Assembly (NCBI RefSeq): GCF_902168135.1 | Contig: NZ_CABHOL010000041.1 | Coordinates: 1 to 64,000, forward strand | DNA length: 64,000 nt | Direction of reading: 5' to 3' | From: an uncultured Fluviicola sp. | GTDB lineage: Bacteria > Bacteroidota > Bacteroidia > Flavobacteriales_D > Crocinitomicaceae | In this document: one piece after another, positions 52,305-62,406 of the stretch | Position numbering within the stretch: the first letter of the stretch is position 1 | Layout of the letters: the number at the start of each line of letters is the position of its first letter | Notes under the pieces: generated by a model | The model's input: only the letters and a program-made list of their open reading frames with translations | The model's database searches: none | What the model was told of the DNA's origin: nothing | Position numbers and translations under genes: made by a program

Positions 52305-53756
52305 ATGAAACGAACAAAAATTGCTGATTTATTAAGTCAACCGAAAGTCGGGGAAACTTACCTTGTGAAGGGTTGGGTGCGATCATTTCGCAACGACCGT
52401 TTTATTCAATTGAATGATGGTTCTACTATCAATAATTTGCAGGGTGTAGTGGAAGCGTCGAATTTTGACGAGGCAATTTTGAAAAAAATAACAACAGCTG
52501 CGTCCGTTGGATTAATCGGTGTTTTGACCGAATCACAAGGAAGCGGGCAAGCTGTAGAACTGCAGGTTTCAGCAATTGAGATCATCGGTGAAGCAAATCC
52601 TGATGAAGTTCAAAAAACGGTGATGCAGCCGAAAAAACACAGTTTGGAGTACCTGCGTGAGCAGGCGCATTTACGTTTCCGTACCAACTTGTTCGGAGCG
52701 GTTTTCAGAGTACGTCATGCTGTGAGTTATGCCATTCATCAGTTTTTTAACGATCGTGGGTTCTACTACATTCATACTCCGATTATTACCGGTTCGGATG
52801 CAGAAGGAGCAGGAGAAATGTTCCGCGTAACGAACTTAGATGCTAAAAATCCACCTTTGAACGAAGATGGATCTGTGAACTTCTCGGAAGATTTCTTCGG
52901 AAAAGCAGTAAACTTAACAGTTTCCGGTCAGCTGGAAGGAGAATTAGCTGCTTTGGCTTTGGGCCAGATCTATACCTTCGGACCAACGTTCCGTGCAGAG
53001 AACTCCAATACTTCCCGCCACCTGGCAGAGTTCTGGATGATCGAACCGGAAGTGGCTTTCAACGACATTCACGACAACATGGATTTGGCGGAAGACATGC
53101 TGAAATACATCTGTGAGTACGTGATGAAGAACTGCGCAGATGACCTGAAATTCCTGAACGAGCGCGAAGCACAGGAACAACAGTCAAAACCACAGAACGA
53201 ACGAAACGAATTAGGATTGATCGAGCGTTTGCAGTTTGTAACAACGAATGATTTCAAACGAATTACGTATACTGAGGCGATCGATGTATTGATGAATTCA
53301 AACCATTACAAGAAAAAGAAGTTCAAGTACGATGTAAACTGGGGAACTGATTTACAGTCGGAGCATGAGCGTTATTTGGTTGAAAAAGAATTCAAACGTC
53401 CTGTGATCATTACGGATTATCCGGCATCGTTCAAGGCATTCTACATGCGTGCAAACGACGGATGTGAACCAGGAAAAGAGACTGTTGCAGCAATGGATAT
53501 CCTATTCCCTGGAATCGGGGAAATGGTCGGCGGATCTCAGCGTGAAGAGCGTTTGGATGTGTTGAAAAAGAAATGTTCCGATTTCGGAATTCACGAAGAA
53601 GAATTGTGGTGGTACCTGGATACACGTCGCTTTGGTTCCGTTCCGCATTCCGGTTTCGGATTAGGTTTCGAACGAATGGTGATGTTTGTAACCGGTATGA
53701 CGAATATCCGTGACGTAATTCCATTCCCGCGTACACCGCAGAACGCAGAATTTTAA
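52305..53756 (+). CDS. asnS: Asparagine--tRNA ligase
   Basis: Charges tRNA-Asn in the cytoplasm. The 483-aa class II enzyme has an OB-fold anticodon-binding domain (about 15-120, [20 protein letters not shown]). The catalytic core follows: motif 2 [21 protein letters not shown] and motif 3 [16 protein letters not shown], with [17 protein letters not shown] near motif 1. An extended insertion rich in Glu/Gln/Asn (around [20 protein letters not shown]) is usual for bacterial AsnRS. A terminator follows 14 nt after the stop. Confidence 0.95.
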   Translation: MKRTKIADLLSQPKVGETYLVKGWVRSFRNDRFIQLNDGSTINNLQGVVEASNFDEAILKKITTAASVGLIGVLTESQGSGQAVELQVSAIEIIGEANPDEVQKTVMQPKKHSLEYLREQAHLRFRTNLFGAVFRVRHAVSYAIHQFFNDRGFYYIHTPIITGSDAEGAGEMFRVTNLDAKNPPLNEDGSVNFSEDFFGKAVNLTVSGQLEGELAALALGQIYTFGPTFRAENSNTSRHLAEFWMIEPEVAFNDIHDNMDLAEDMLKYICEYVMKNCADDLKFLNEREAQEQQSKPQNERNELGLIERLQFVTTNDFKRITYTEAIDVLMNSNHYKKKKFKYDVNWGTDLQSEHERYLVEKEFKRPVIITDYPASFKAFYMRANDGCEPGKETVAAMDILFPGIGEMVGGSQREERLDVLKKKCSDFGIHEEELWWYLDTRRFGSVPHSGFGLGFERMVMFVTGMTNIRDVIPFPRTPQNAEF

Positions 53757-53770
53757 ATAAATTCAATAAA

Positions 53771-53806
53771 GGAGACTGAGTCCCGAATCTTTCGGGAAAG
53801 TCTCCT
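53771..53806 (+). terminator. Terminator of asnS
   Basis: GGAGACT with TCCCGAA and their complements TTCGGGA and GTCTCC form a two-part stem, followed by TTTG. The stem is strong and the T-run short. Confidence 0.75.
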
Positions 53807-53868
53807 TTGAAATAAATCCTTTTATTTTCCTTTAGTTTATTTATCTTTAGTCAAGAATAAAATCCTCA

Positions 53869-55323
53869 ATGGCACTAAGGCAGCAGCTCACTCAAAAACT
53901 GGAACAAAGACTTTCCCCGCAGCAGATTCAATTGATGAAATTGTTGCAGGTTCCTACCATGGAATTAGACCAGCGTATCAAGCAGGAGTTGGAGGAAAAT
54001 CCGGCTTTGGACGAAGGTGCTGAGGAAATAGAGGACGATTACGATAACGATCCGGAAGACGATTACAAAGATGATGAAAACGAATTCGATAACGATTTCG
54101 ACATCAGTGACTATTTCGACGACGATACTCCCGATTATAAAACACAGGTAAACAATAAGAGCAAGGACGATGAGGAGCGCGGAGTTCCGCTTTCCGTGGA
54201 TTCTTCCTTCCAGGATAAACTGACTGAGCAATTGCATCTGTTGGATTTGGACGACACCCAATTTCAAATAGCGGATACGATCATAGGTAACCTGGATGAA
54301 TCCGGTTATTTAAATCGCGAATTGGATGCGATTGTAGATGATTTGGCTTTTTCTTCCAATATCATGGTTTCCGAAGAAGAAGTGGAACACGTATTGAAAA
54401 TTGTACAGGAACTGGACCCGGCAGGAATCGGTGCGCGTGATTTAAGAGAATGCCTGCTGCTTCAGATCGAACGCATCCAGGAAGGAAATATTACCTTATT
54501 TACGGCTAAAAAGATCCTGGAAGACCATTTCGAAGAGTTTACCAAAAAACATTACGATAAGATCCAGAAGAAACTGGAAATCGAAGATGAAGACCTGAAA
54601 GAAGCAATCGATGCGATTATCCGGCTGAATCCGAAGCCGGGAGGTTCGTTAAAAGATAACTCGAAAAGCATCCAGCAGGTAATCCCGGATTTCATGATTG
54701 CGGAGTTTGATGGAAAACTGGAGTTGTCCATTAACGGAAGAAACACTCCGGACCTGAAAGTTTCCAAAGAATACGAACAGCTGCTTAGAAGCTATAGTGA
54801 AGGAGCTAAAACATCGAAGGCAGACAAAGATGCGCTTCTGTTCGTGAAAACGAAACTGGAAGGGGCAAAATGGTTTATTGATGCGATTCGCCAGCGCCAG
54901 CAAACGCTTTATACAACGATGCATGCAATTATGATGTATCAGTACGAGTTCTTCCTGACAGGTGATGAAACGAATATGAAACCGATGATCTTAAAAGACA
55001 TTGCTGAAATTGTGGGTCTTGATATTTCAACTGTTTCACGTGTTGCGAATTCAAAATATGTGCAAACGGCTTACGGAGTTTATTCCCTGAAGTACTTTTT
55101 CTCCGAATCACTCTCAACTGATTCCGGTGAAGAAGTTTCAACCCGGGAAGTGAAGAAAATCCTGACTGATGCGATCGAAGCAGAGAATAAAAAGAAACCT
55201 TTGACAGACGAACATTTGGCGAAATTGCTGAATGATAAAGGATACAACATTGCCAGAAGAACGATTGCAAAGTACAGAGAGCAGTTGAATGTTCCTGTTG
55301 CGCGTTTAAGAAAAGAACTGTAA
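53869..55323 (+). CDS. rpoN: RNA polymerase sigma-54 factor
   Basis: Alternative sigma factor requiring AAA+ activators. The 484-aa protein has the Gln/Leu-rich activator-contact region (residues 1-45: LTQKLEQRLSPQQIQLMKLL). An acidic region II (about 46-115, long Asp/Glu/Asn runs), the core-binding domain (about 120-300), a helix-turn-helix region (IAEIVGLDISTVSRVANSKY) and the C-terminal RpoN box ARRTIAKYRE follow. A TATCTTTA box at 53842-53849 is a candidate promoter. Its stop codon overlaps the next start by 1 nt (TAATG), so translation is coupled. No activator gene lies nearby. Confidence 0.95.
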   Translation: MALRQQLTQKLEQRLSPQQIQLMKLLQVPTMELDQRIKQELEENPALDEGAEEIEDDYDNDPEDDYKDDENEFDNDFDISDYFDDDTPDYKTQVNNKSKDDEERGVPLSVDSSFQDKLTEQLHLLDLDDTQFQIADTIIGNLDESGYLNRELDAIVDDLAFSSNIMVSEEEVEHVLKIVQELDPAGIGARDLRECLLLQIERIQEGNITLFTAKKILEDHFEEFTKKHYDKIQKKLEIEDEDLKEAIDAIIRLNPKPGGSLKDNSKSIQQVIPDFMIAEFDGKLELSINGRNTPDLKVSKEYEQLLRSYSEGAKTSKADKDALLFVKTKLEGAKWFIDAIRQRQQTLYTTMHAIMMYQYEFFLTGDETNMKPMILKDIAEIVGLDISTVSRVANSKYVQTAYGVYSLKYFFSESLSTDSGEEVSTREVKKILTDAIEAENKKKPLTDEHLAKLLNDKGYNIARRTIAKYREQLNVPVARLRKEL

Positions 55324-55982
55324 TGAAAGTTGTTTCCAAGATTCTTTCCTGGCTTTTTTTGCCGCTTTTAGCACCTGTATATGCTGTTGTTATTACGATG
55401 TATACGGAAAGCTGGGAAGCTGATTTCTATCAGGGAGACAGCCTGTTTTCACTAGACGAACGGGCAAAGGAGTTTTTCTTATACCTCTTCACTTCCTTTT
55501 CATTCCTGGCTCCCGCATTAACGGTCCTTTTTCTTCAAACCCGGGGTTCGGTTACTTCCGTAATGATGGAAAAAAGGACGGAACGGATCATTCCTGCAGT
55601 AATGACGGTCTTATTCGGAATTTCTTTGTTAGCAATTTTGTTGTTTAAAGTCCCTCAAAATCTTCCCGGTGCACGATTTATTTTTGGACTGTCACTGGGG
55701 TCTTTGATAGCGGTGGTTGTCTGTACAATTCTTACTTTTCGCTGGAAAGTTTCCCTGCATGCCGCCGGAATGGGAATTTTAACCGGTTTTCTGTACATGT
55801 ATTACAGTAAAATGCTGCTTTTTCCAATGTGGATCCTGGTGCTTGCATTTATTGCCAGCGGCATAGTCATGTCGGCAAGGATGTATCTGAAGCTCCACAC
55901 TTTATCTCAACTGATCATTGGTTTCGCTATAGGCTTTGCAGGCCTGGTTCTGGGAATAGAGTTCTTCTTTCGATACTATTAG
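55323..55982 (+). CDS. PAP2-like integral membrane protein
   Basis: A 219-aa protein with about six transmembrane helices. The segment KVSLHAAGMGILTGFL and the later ARMYLKLHTLSQLIIGFAIG resemble motifs 2 and 3 of PAP2 lipid phosphatases. The usual PSGH is SLHAAG, and the final Asp of SRxxxxxHxxxD is replaced by Gln. It may be an altered phosphatase or a fold relative without that activity. It is translationally coupled to rpoN by a shared A. Regulation of membrane lipids by sigma-54 cannot be inferred from this alone. Confidence 0.6.
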   Translation: MKVVSKILSWLFLPLLAPVYAVVITMYTESWEADFYQGDSLFSLDERAKEFFLYLFTSFSFLAPALTVLFLQTRGSVTSVMMEKRTERIIPAVMTVLFGISLLAILLFKVPQNLPGARFIFGLSLGSLIAVVVCTILTFRWKVSLHAAGMGILTGFLYMYYSKMLLFPMWILVLAFIASGIVMSARMYLKLHTLSQLIIGFAIGFAGLVLGIEFFFRYY

Positions 55983-56041
55983 GATTTAAAGAATTCCAAG
56001 CATTGTTGTTAAGCCTGACAACAAAAAACGGACTTTTTTGT

Positions 56042-56049
56042 TAAATTTG
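56042..56049 (+). promoter_or_regulatory. Candidate -7 element upstream of the 56-61 kb operon
   Basis: TAAATTTG fits TAnnTTTG, 69 nt upstream of the first start codon. The leader contains an AGACAAC/GTTGTCT dyad (56062-56089). No convincing -33 is seen. Confidence 0.3.
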
Positions 56050-56118
56050 TTTTGCCTCATGAGACAACCTTTCCGACTTTTTGTTGTCTGTCAGGTACAG
56101 AACTAAAAACAAACCGCG

Positions 56119-56529
56119 TTGAAAAAACTAATAATTGTAGCGGGATTCCTTATTTCCACATCGGTGTCTTTCTCCCAGGACATTGACTCAAGAATCCTCA
56201 AAAACAAAGGAAAACAAGCCGAAAAATTGTATGTGTACAACAAAAACTCATACAATTACCTCTTGTTCGAATTGGACCATTCTTATGAGCTGGTTTCTAA
56301 AAAATCACTTTCGAAAGAACAGATCAGCCTGATGAAAAAGAACATCACGTTAAGCGATTCGGATCTGGCGAATATCGGTACTCCTAATTTTAATTTTTAC
56401 GACCTGGGAATCAGATTGTCTAAATCTGAAAGACAGTACGTGCAGGTTAATAAAGAGAAAGTATTGGTTTTTTATGCTATTCCTGAGGTAACAAAAGCTT
56501 TTACCACAAGTCCCTTAAATACAAAATAG
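56119..56529 (+). CDS. Small secreted protein of unknown function (TTG start)
   Basis: A 136-aa exported protein: signal peptide 1-19 (KKLIIVAGFLISTSVSFSQ), then a mixed mature part with STYELV-like strands and Lys-rich helices (KSLSKEQISLMKKNITL). The start must be TTG 56119, since the first in-frame ATG falls well inside the mature protein and would remove the signal peptide. It precedes the gliding-type adhesin gene by 16 nt and is therefore likely co-transcribed. No known family is recognised. A role with that cargo is conjecture from position. Confidence 0.6.
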   Translation: MKKLIIVAGFLISTSVSFSQDIDSRILKNKGKQAEKLYVYNKNSYNYLLFELDHSYELVSKKSLSKEQISLMKKNITLSDSDLANIGTPNFNFYDLGIRLSKSERQYVQVNKEKVLVFYAIPEVTKAFTTSPLNTK

Positions 56530-56545
56530 AACACACCTGAACTTT

Positions 56546-59500
56546 ATGAAGAATTTTCTTTTTACGCTGATAACGTTATTGGCTTGTAATGCTTTTTCGC
56601 AAAGCACAACCATCCAAATGAATGCCGCAAGCAACGGGCAAACATTCAGTACCTGTAACGGGTTCGTAATCGATTCCGGCGGACAAGGCGGGGGCGGATA
56701 CGGAGACAATGAAACAGTTGTTGTAACCATTTGTCCGGACACTCCCGGAGATATCATTTCATTGATTTTCAACACGTTCAATTTAAGCATGACGGATGAC
56801 AACCCTTCTCCTACTGTTACGAATGTGGACTACATGGACATTTACGATGGTAACTCGACTGCTGCTCCAACATTGGGAACCTATTCCGGTACCGATCTGC
56901 TGGGTGTTGCTATCTCGTGCACTCCGTTGAATACTACCGGTTGTCTTACCATCCGTTTCCGATCTAATTCAACAGGAACCGGATTGTTTACTGCAAGTGC
57001 AACCTGTACAACACCTTGTTCTACACCAACAGCGGGAGGTTTTATTGTTGCGGGTGAAACTCCCGACAGTACCCGTATTTGTGTTGGAGATGCCGTTGAT
57101 TTCTCAGGAGTTGGATCTTTCGCAGCTCCAGGATTTACACTTGCTAATTATGCCTGGGACTTTATGGACGGTACGACTGCTATCGGTCAAAACGTATCTC
57201 ACCAGTTTAATGCTCCGGGTCAATACCGTGTTCAATTGATCGTGACAGACAACAATGGCTGTACGAATACCAATTTATTAGACTTACAGGTTTTTGTTGC
57301 TACAATACCTAGTTTTGCCGGTTTCCCAAGCGATACTACATTGTGTATAGGAGAAAGCGTGGTCCTTACGGCACAGCCGCAGCTTTACCCGGTAACCTGG
57401 ACCGGATTCCCCGGATCTGTTACTGTTAATGACGGATGTTTGACAGATGATCAAATTGGTGTTGCCCAGGAAGTTCCGATTACCCAAACAGGATTTAGCG
57501 CGGGAGCGACACTTACACAGGTTAGTGACCTGGAAAGTTTGTGTTTGGAAATGGAGCATTCCTTCATGGGAGATTTGGTGATTATTGTCGAATGTCCGAA
57601 CGGACAAAGCCAGGTTTTGCACCAGCAGGGCGGCGGCGGCGTTCAGATCGGAGAACCCAACGAAGATGATAATGTGGATTGTAATGATCCTGCTACACAA
57701 GGAGTTCCCTATAATTATTGTTTTACACCAACAGCCACGGAAACCTGGGTTGACTGGACTACCAATAACGGTTTTGCAGATACATTACCAGCCGGAGATT
57801 ATGCACCAATTCAACCGTTTAGTAATTTGGTGGGATGTCCTTTGAATGGTGTTTGGACTTTAACTGTAGTAGATAACTGGGGTGGAGATGACGGAACACT
57901 CTTCTCTTTCGGGCTGAATTTAGCACCCTATCTGTACGAACCGGTAACTACGTTCGAACCTCAGATCGGTTTGGGAAGCGATTCTTCTTATTGGGAGCTT
58001 CCTGCTATTTACGGAACGCGTTCTACAGACGGAGATGTTTTGACAGTTGTTCCAGGAGCTCCTGGAACATATACCTACAATTATATTGTAATGGATAACT
58101 ATGGTTGTCAGAATGACTCCAGCGTAACCGTAACCGTAAATGAGAACCCACAGGCGGATGCAGGTCAGGATGCTACTATTTGTAACGGAACACCTATCCA
58201 GTTGGACGGAAATATCGTCGGCGGGAATACAAGTTGTGATTATACTTTCAACCTCATTGACTCCTGGGGTGACGGCTGGAATGGAAATAACCTGATAGTA
58301 GTTGTGAACGGAGTTACTTCGACCTTTACTATTCCGGGGGGATTGAATGAAACATATACTTTATCCATTCCAAACGGGGCCGCATTTACAGTTCAGTTCG
58401 ACGGAGCAGGATCATTTACAGGGGAATGTTCCTATGAAGTATTGGATGCATCCGGAACGGTGGTCTTGTCTGACGGAACAACCGGAAATGCTTCGACAAC
58501 GGTTCACAATTTAACCGGGAACTGCCTGGGGAACTTAACTTTTGAGTGGACTCCGGCCGGTGCGGTTTCGAATCCGGCAATTTTGACTCCAACAGCGACC
58601 GTAAGCACAAATACAACTTTAACATTAACGGTTTATCCGACAGGTCACCCCTTATGTGCAACCTCAGACCAGGTTCTGATAAATATTTCTGCTTCTGCAT
58701 ACCCCGGAGCAGATAGTGTCTTGACAATTTGTGCTCAGGGTTCTCCGGAGGATTTATTCCCGCTTCTTGGACCAGGTGCTTCACCGAACGGAACATGGAG
58801 TGATCCTGCAGGGGCGGCAGTTACAATGCCGTATGACCCGATCACCATGGATCCGGGCGTTTATACTTACTCAGTGGATTCCAACGGATGTATCTCCGAG
58901 GCAACAATTACAGTTACGGAAATCAATCCGACAGTAACTGCTGTGCCGACTGCAGCAGATTGTCATGGAATGGCAACCGGGTCAGCTGTTTTAACGGTAA
59001 CCAATGCTTCTGAATACACTTTGAACGGAGGACCAATTACACCAATTCAGTCACCATATGTAGTGGATGCACTGACAGCCGGGACTTACCAGGCTATCGT
59101 TTACAACGTTGGCGGATGTACGGATACGGTAGATTTTGTGATTACCGAACCTGATGCTTTGGAAATTACTTCTGTCACGCAGGATCTTGTAGTTTGTTCG
59201 GGTGACTTATCGACATTGAATGTCAGCGGAACAGGAGGTTCAACTGCGCATACATTTACCTGGATTACAACTGCCGGAATACAGGGCGTTGGAACGGATA
59301 TTCCTGTAACAACCACTGCAACAACACAATATTGCGTGGTGATGACGGAAGCATGTGGTTCACAACCGGATACTGCTTGTATGGTTATTACCGTTCCACA
59401 ACCGTTAAATTTGACACTCACTCCGGACGATGCAGCTGGTTGTTATCCGCATCATGTGATTTTCTTGAATGATACTCCTGGTCCGGGATCGCCATTAATG

Positions 59501-60211
59501 AATACAATTGATTTTGGTGACGGATCTCCTGTTATTACGACAAATGGGCTGGATACTTGTTCCCACACCTATGAATTTCCGGGAGTTTATACAGTAAGTA
59601 TTACTTCTGTTTCCGATACGGGATGTACTTATACTAATACATTCCAGAATATGATAACCGTATACGACAAGCCGGTTGCGGACTTTAACATTTCCCCGAA
59701 TCCGACTACGATTTTCGAAACACACATTCGATTGAATAATAACAGTTCGGCAGATGTTGTTTCTTACAACTGGTCTATTCCGGGAGCGGAACCTAATCAG
59801 TCCTCGTATGAGGATCCGGCTGTGGACCTGCCTGAGGGAATCGTTGCGAATTACAACGTGACGCTGGTCGTTACGAATGAGAACGGCTGTATAGATTCAA
59901 TCACTAAAATTGCAGTGGTTAATAGTGATGTGATCCTTTATGCTCCGAACACATTTACACCGGATGGTGATGAGTTTAACCAAACATGGTTCCTGCATAT
60001 GGATGGAATCGATATTCAGCAATTTAACCTGCAGGTATTTAACCGTTGGGGAGAAGTTGTTTGGGAAAGCAATGATCCGAATGCGAGATGGGATGGAACT
60101 TACCAGGGAATTATTGTTCCGAACGGTCAATATAACTGGATTTTGGAAGCGAAGGAATTGATCAACGATAAAAAGTATACCTTTAATGGATATATCAATG
60201 TAATGCGTTAA
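56546..60211 (+). CDS. T9SS type B cargo: CUB, PKD, P-domain and SprB-repeat protein
   Basis: A 1221-aa surface protein. After the signal peptide (ending AFSQ) come a CUB-like domain (about 28-155, VDYMDIYDGNSTAAPTLG) and a PKD domain (about 165-250, YAWDFMDGTTAIG and HQFNAPGQYRVQLIVTDNNG). A proprotein-convertase P-like domain covers about 295-460 (LEMEHSFMGDLVIIVECPNG). Further Ig-like units and one SprB-type repeat (about 790-880, AADCHGMATGSAVLTV) follow, then a second PKD-like domain. The gliding-motility-associated C-terminal domain (about 1128-1221) has APNTFTPDGDEFNQTW and FNRWGEVVW. Such type B domains normally need a PorP/SprF partner, yet none is adjacent. Its stop overlaps the next start by 1 nt. 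Confidence 0.87.
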   Translation: MKNFLFTLITLLACNAFSQSTTIQMNAASNGQTFSTCNGFVIDSGGQGGGGYGDNETVVVTICPDTPGDIISLIFNTFNLSMTDDNPSPTVTNVDYMDIYDGNSTAAPTLGTYSGTDLLGVAISCTPLNTTGCLTIRFRSNSTGTGLFTASATCTTPCSTPTAGGFIVAGETPDSTRICVGDAVDFSGVGSFAAPGFTLANYAWDFMDGTTAIGQNVSHQFNAPGQYRVQLIVTDNNGCTNTNLLDLQVFVATIPSFAGFPSDTTLCIGESVVLTAQPQLYPVTWTGFPGSVTVNDGCLTDDQIGVAQEVPITQTGFSAGATLTQVSDLESLCLEMEHSFMGDLVIIVECPNGQSQVLHQQGGGGVQIGEPNEDDNVDCNDPATQGVPYNYCFTPTATETWVDWTTNNGFADTLPAGDYAPIQPFSNLVGCPLNGVWTLTVVDNWGGDDGTLFSFGLNLAPYLYEPVTTFEPQIGLGSDSSYWELPAIYGTRSTDGDVLTVVPGAPGTYTYNYIVMDNYGCQNDSSVTVTVNENPQADAGQDATICNGTPIQLDGNIVGGNTSCDYTFNLIDSWGDGWNGNNLIVVVNGVTSTFTIPGGLNETYTLSIPNGAAFTVQFDGAGSFTGECSYEVLDASGTVVLSDGTTGNASTTVHNLTGNCLGNLTFEWTPAGAVSNPAILTPTATVSTNTTLTLTVYPTGHPLCATSDQVLINISASAYPGADSVLTICAQGSPEDLFPLLGPGASPNGTWSDPAGAAVTMPYDPITMDPGVYTYSVDSNGCISEATITVTEINPTVTAVPTAADCHGMATGSAVLTVTNASEYTLNGGPITPIQSPYVVDALTAGTYQAIVYNVGGCTDTVDFVITEPDALEITSVTQDLVVCSGDLSTLNVSGTGGSTAHTFTWITTAGIQGVGTDIPVTTTATTQYCVVMTEACGSQPDTACMVITVPQPLNLTLTPDDAAGCYPHHVIFLNDTPGPGSPLMNTIDFGDGSPVITTNGLDTCSHTYEFPGVYTVSITSVSDTGCTYTNTFQNMITVYDKPVADFNISPNPTTIFETHIRLNNNSSADVVSYNWSIPGAEPNQSSYEDPAVDLPEGIVANYNVTLVVTNENGCIDSITKIAVVNSDVILYAPNTFTPDGDEFNQTWFLHMDGIDIQQFNLQVFNRWGEVVWESNDPNARWDGTYQGIIVPNGQYNWILEAKELINDKKYTFNGYINVMR

Positions 60212-60852
60212 TGAAAGTACAGGTTTTTACAGGAAATCCCATCCAGCAAAACGGTTCGATTGTTTACAATGAACAGGGAGATGCAGTTATTATTGATCCG
60301 AGTTGCTACGAACGTTATGAACAGCAGGAGTGGCTTGATTTCATTGAAGAAAATAAGTTGAAAGTGCATGCGGTGCTGAATACGCATTGTCACATCGACC
60401 ATGTTACCGGGAATGCTTTTTTGGTAAATCATTTCGGGGTTCCTTTCATGGCCCACAAAGAAGAACTGTTTACCTTAAGCTTTGCGGAACGTTCCGCACA
60501 GATGTATGGATTGGCGGCGTATGTACCATCTCCGGAACCAACCGATTATTTGACAGATAACCAGGTGTTGAAATTTGGTGAGCTGGAATTGAAAGTAATT
60601 TTCGGACCCGGACATTCCGTTGGGCACGTGGCTTTCTACAGTGAACCGGATAATTTGCTGATAGGAGGTGATATCCTTTTCAAAGGAAGTTTCGGACGAG
60701 TGGATTTACCGGGAGGTTCGATGGAAGTATTGAAGAAGACCATTTTCGACCGGATCTTTACACTTCCGGAAAATACGGTGGTTTATCCGGGACACGGACC
60801 CACAACCACCATCGGTGAAGAGAAACGCACGAATTATATTTTGCAGTTTTAA
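60211..60852 (+). CDS. Metallo-beta-lactamase-fold hydrolase (glyoxalase II-like)
   Basis: A 213-aa cytoplasmic hydrolase. The metal ligands follow the glyoxalase II/YcbL pattern: THCHIDHVTGN (residues about 57-67), GPGHSVGHV (about 132), GGDILFKGSFGRVDLPGG (about 153) and YPGHGPTTTIGEEKRTN near the end. It lacks the C-terminal substrate domain of true glyoxalase II, so thioester hydrolysis or a related reaction is likely but unproven. The ATG overlaps the stop of the adhesin gene (TAATG), an odd pairing of a cytoplasmic enzyme with a surface protein. A terminator lies right at its stop. Confidence 0.85.
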   Translation: MKVQVFTGNPIQQNGSIVYNEQGDAVIIDPSCYERYEQQEWLDFIEENKLKVHAVLNTHCHIDHVTGNAFLVNHFGVPFMAHKEELFTLSFAERSAQMYGLAAYVPSPEPTDYLTDNQVLKFGELELKVIFGPGHSVGHVAFYSEPDNLLIGGDILFKGSFGRVDLPGGSMEVLKKTIFDRIFTLPENTVVYPGHGPTTTIGEEKRTNYILQF

Positions 60853-60884
60853 AAAAAATCCCCGCTGATGCGGGGATTTTTTTT
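60851..60884. terminator. Bidirectional terminator between MBL gene and der
   Basis: Eight A residues, TCCCCGC, loop TGAT, GCGGGGA and eight T residues form a symmetrical hairpin that can end transcription from either side. It starts at the last base of the MBL stop codon. Confidence 0.92.
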
Positions 60885-60915
60885 CATGCGGTTTTATTTG
60901 AATCATATAGTTCAC

Positions 60916-60950
60916 AACGCTTGCGCTAAAGCTACAGCGAAGGCGCAGAG
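60916..60950. repeat. Dispersed hairpin repeat, copy C (partial)
   Basis: AACGCTTGCGCTAAAGCTACAGCGAAGGCGCAG-like sequence matches the left half of copy B, and its first 18 nt are the complement of copy B's right end. It sits in the 190-nt gap between convergent MBL and der genes, which otherwise shows nothing. Confidence 0.55.
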
Positions 60951-61042
60951 AACACATAGTCAGCCAATATCAACCCATTGTTTTTTGCAGAGTACCTTAG
61001 GCAATCATCTAAAAATATGTGACTTATGTGTTTATAAAGCCT

Positions 61043-62353
61043 TTATTTTTTTCGGAAGTAGATTCGCACCGGAACTCCTTCGAAATTGTACATTTCACGC
61101 AGACGGTTCTCCAAAAATCGTTTATACGAATCCGGAATATACTGCGGTAGATTACAGAAGAACGCAAATGCCGGAGCATGAGTCGGTAGTTGTTGTACGT
61201 ATTTGATCTTCACGTATTTTCCTTTCAGGGACGGCGGCGGATTGCTGTCAATAATCGGCAATAAAACATCGTTCAACTCTGAAGTAGAGATTTTTCTGGT
61301 GCGGTTTTCATAAACTTCCATTGCTTTTTCCAAAGCTTTATGGATACGCTGTTTCGTCAAAGCAGAAGTAAAAATGATCGGAACATCGTTGTAGGGTGCC
61401 AGATCGTTTCTCAATTTCTTTTCGTATTCCACAGCTGTCATGGTATCTTTTTCTACCAAATCCCATTTGTTGACCAAAACAACCACACCTTTGTGGTTTT
61501 TCTCGATCATGTAATAAATGGTCAGATCCTGCTTTTGGATGCCTTCCGTTGCATCGATCATGAAAATACAGATATCCGAATCTTCGATCGTACGCACAGA
61601 GCGCAATACGGAATAGTATTCGATATCTTCCGTTACTTTCGCTTTCTTGCGAATTCCTGCAGTATCAATCAGCATGAAATCAAATCCGAAAGCTTTATAT
61701 CGCGTATCGATGGAATCTCTTGTTGTTCCGGAAATGTTCGTTACAATATTCCGCTCTTCACCGGTAAGGGCATTAATCATGGAAGATTTTCCCACGTTTG
61801 GCTTCCCAACAACGGCAATGCGTGGTAAATTCGCTTCTTCTTCTCCACGCGGATCTTCCTTGTCAAAATACTGGACCACTTCATCCAGGATCTCTCCTGT
61901 TCCGGATCCATTCGCTGCAGACAGGTCGAATACGTCACCAAGTCCGAAAGACCAGAATTCTGCAGACATTCCAACACGATCATTGTTGTCTACTTTATTC
62001 GCGATGACTAAAACTTTCTTTTTGGTTTTGCGAAGGATGTTTGCAACCGTTTCATCCAGGTCCACGATTCCCGTTGTTGCATCCACGACGAATAGAATGA
62101 CATTTGCTTCTTCGATTGCAATTTCAACTTGCTTACGGATTTCTCCTTCGAAAATATCCTCCGAACCTTTTACATAACCTCCGGTATCAATCACTGAAAA
62201 CGGAATTCCGTTCCATTCTCCACGGCCATAGATACGGTCGCGGGTTACACCACTGACTTCTTTGACGATGGCGTGAGAACTTTCGGTTAAGCGGTTAAAC
62301 AGGGTGGACTTTCCTACATTCGGGCGTCCTACGATGGCAATTATATTTCCCAT
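61043..62353 (-). CDS. der: Ribosome-assembly GTPase Der (EngA)
   Basis: Essential GTPase for 50S subunit maturation. The 436-aa protein has two tandem G domains: [14 protein letters not shown] (G1, residues 8-21) with DTGG and NKVD, and [14 protein letters not shown] (about 184-197) with DTAG and NKWD. A KH-like C-terminal domain ends [10 protein letters not shown]. It lies 53 nt downstream of era on the same strand, so the two ribosome GTPases probably form an operon. Confidence 0.95.
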   Translation of the reverse strand: MGNIIAIVGRPNVGKSTLFNRLTESSHAIVKEVSGVTRDRIYGRGEWNGIPFSVIDTGGYVKGSEDIFEGEIRKQVEIAIEEANVILFVVDATTGIVDLDETVANILRKTKKKVLVIANKVDNNDRVGMSAEFWSFGLGDVFDLSAANGSGTGEILDEVVQYFDKEDPRGEEEANLPRIAVVGKPNVGKSSMINALTGEERNIVTNISGTTRDSIDTRYKAFGFDFMLIDTAGIRKKAKVTEDIEYYSVLRSVRTIEDSDICIFMIDATEGIQKQDLTIYYMIEKNHKGVVVLVNKWDLVEKDTMTAVEYEKKLRNDLAPYNDVPIIFTSALTKQRIHKALEKAMEVYENRTRKISTSELNDVLLPIIDSNPPPSLKGKYVKIKYVQQLPTHAPAFAFFCNLPQYIPDSYKRFLENRLREMYNFEGVPVRIYFRKK

Positions 62354-62406
62354 TTTTTGTTTTTTAGACGTACTTCACAGCACTGCGTTATAGATAATCC
62401 CGGGAC

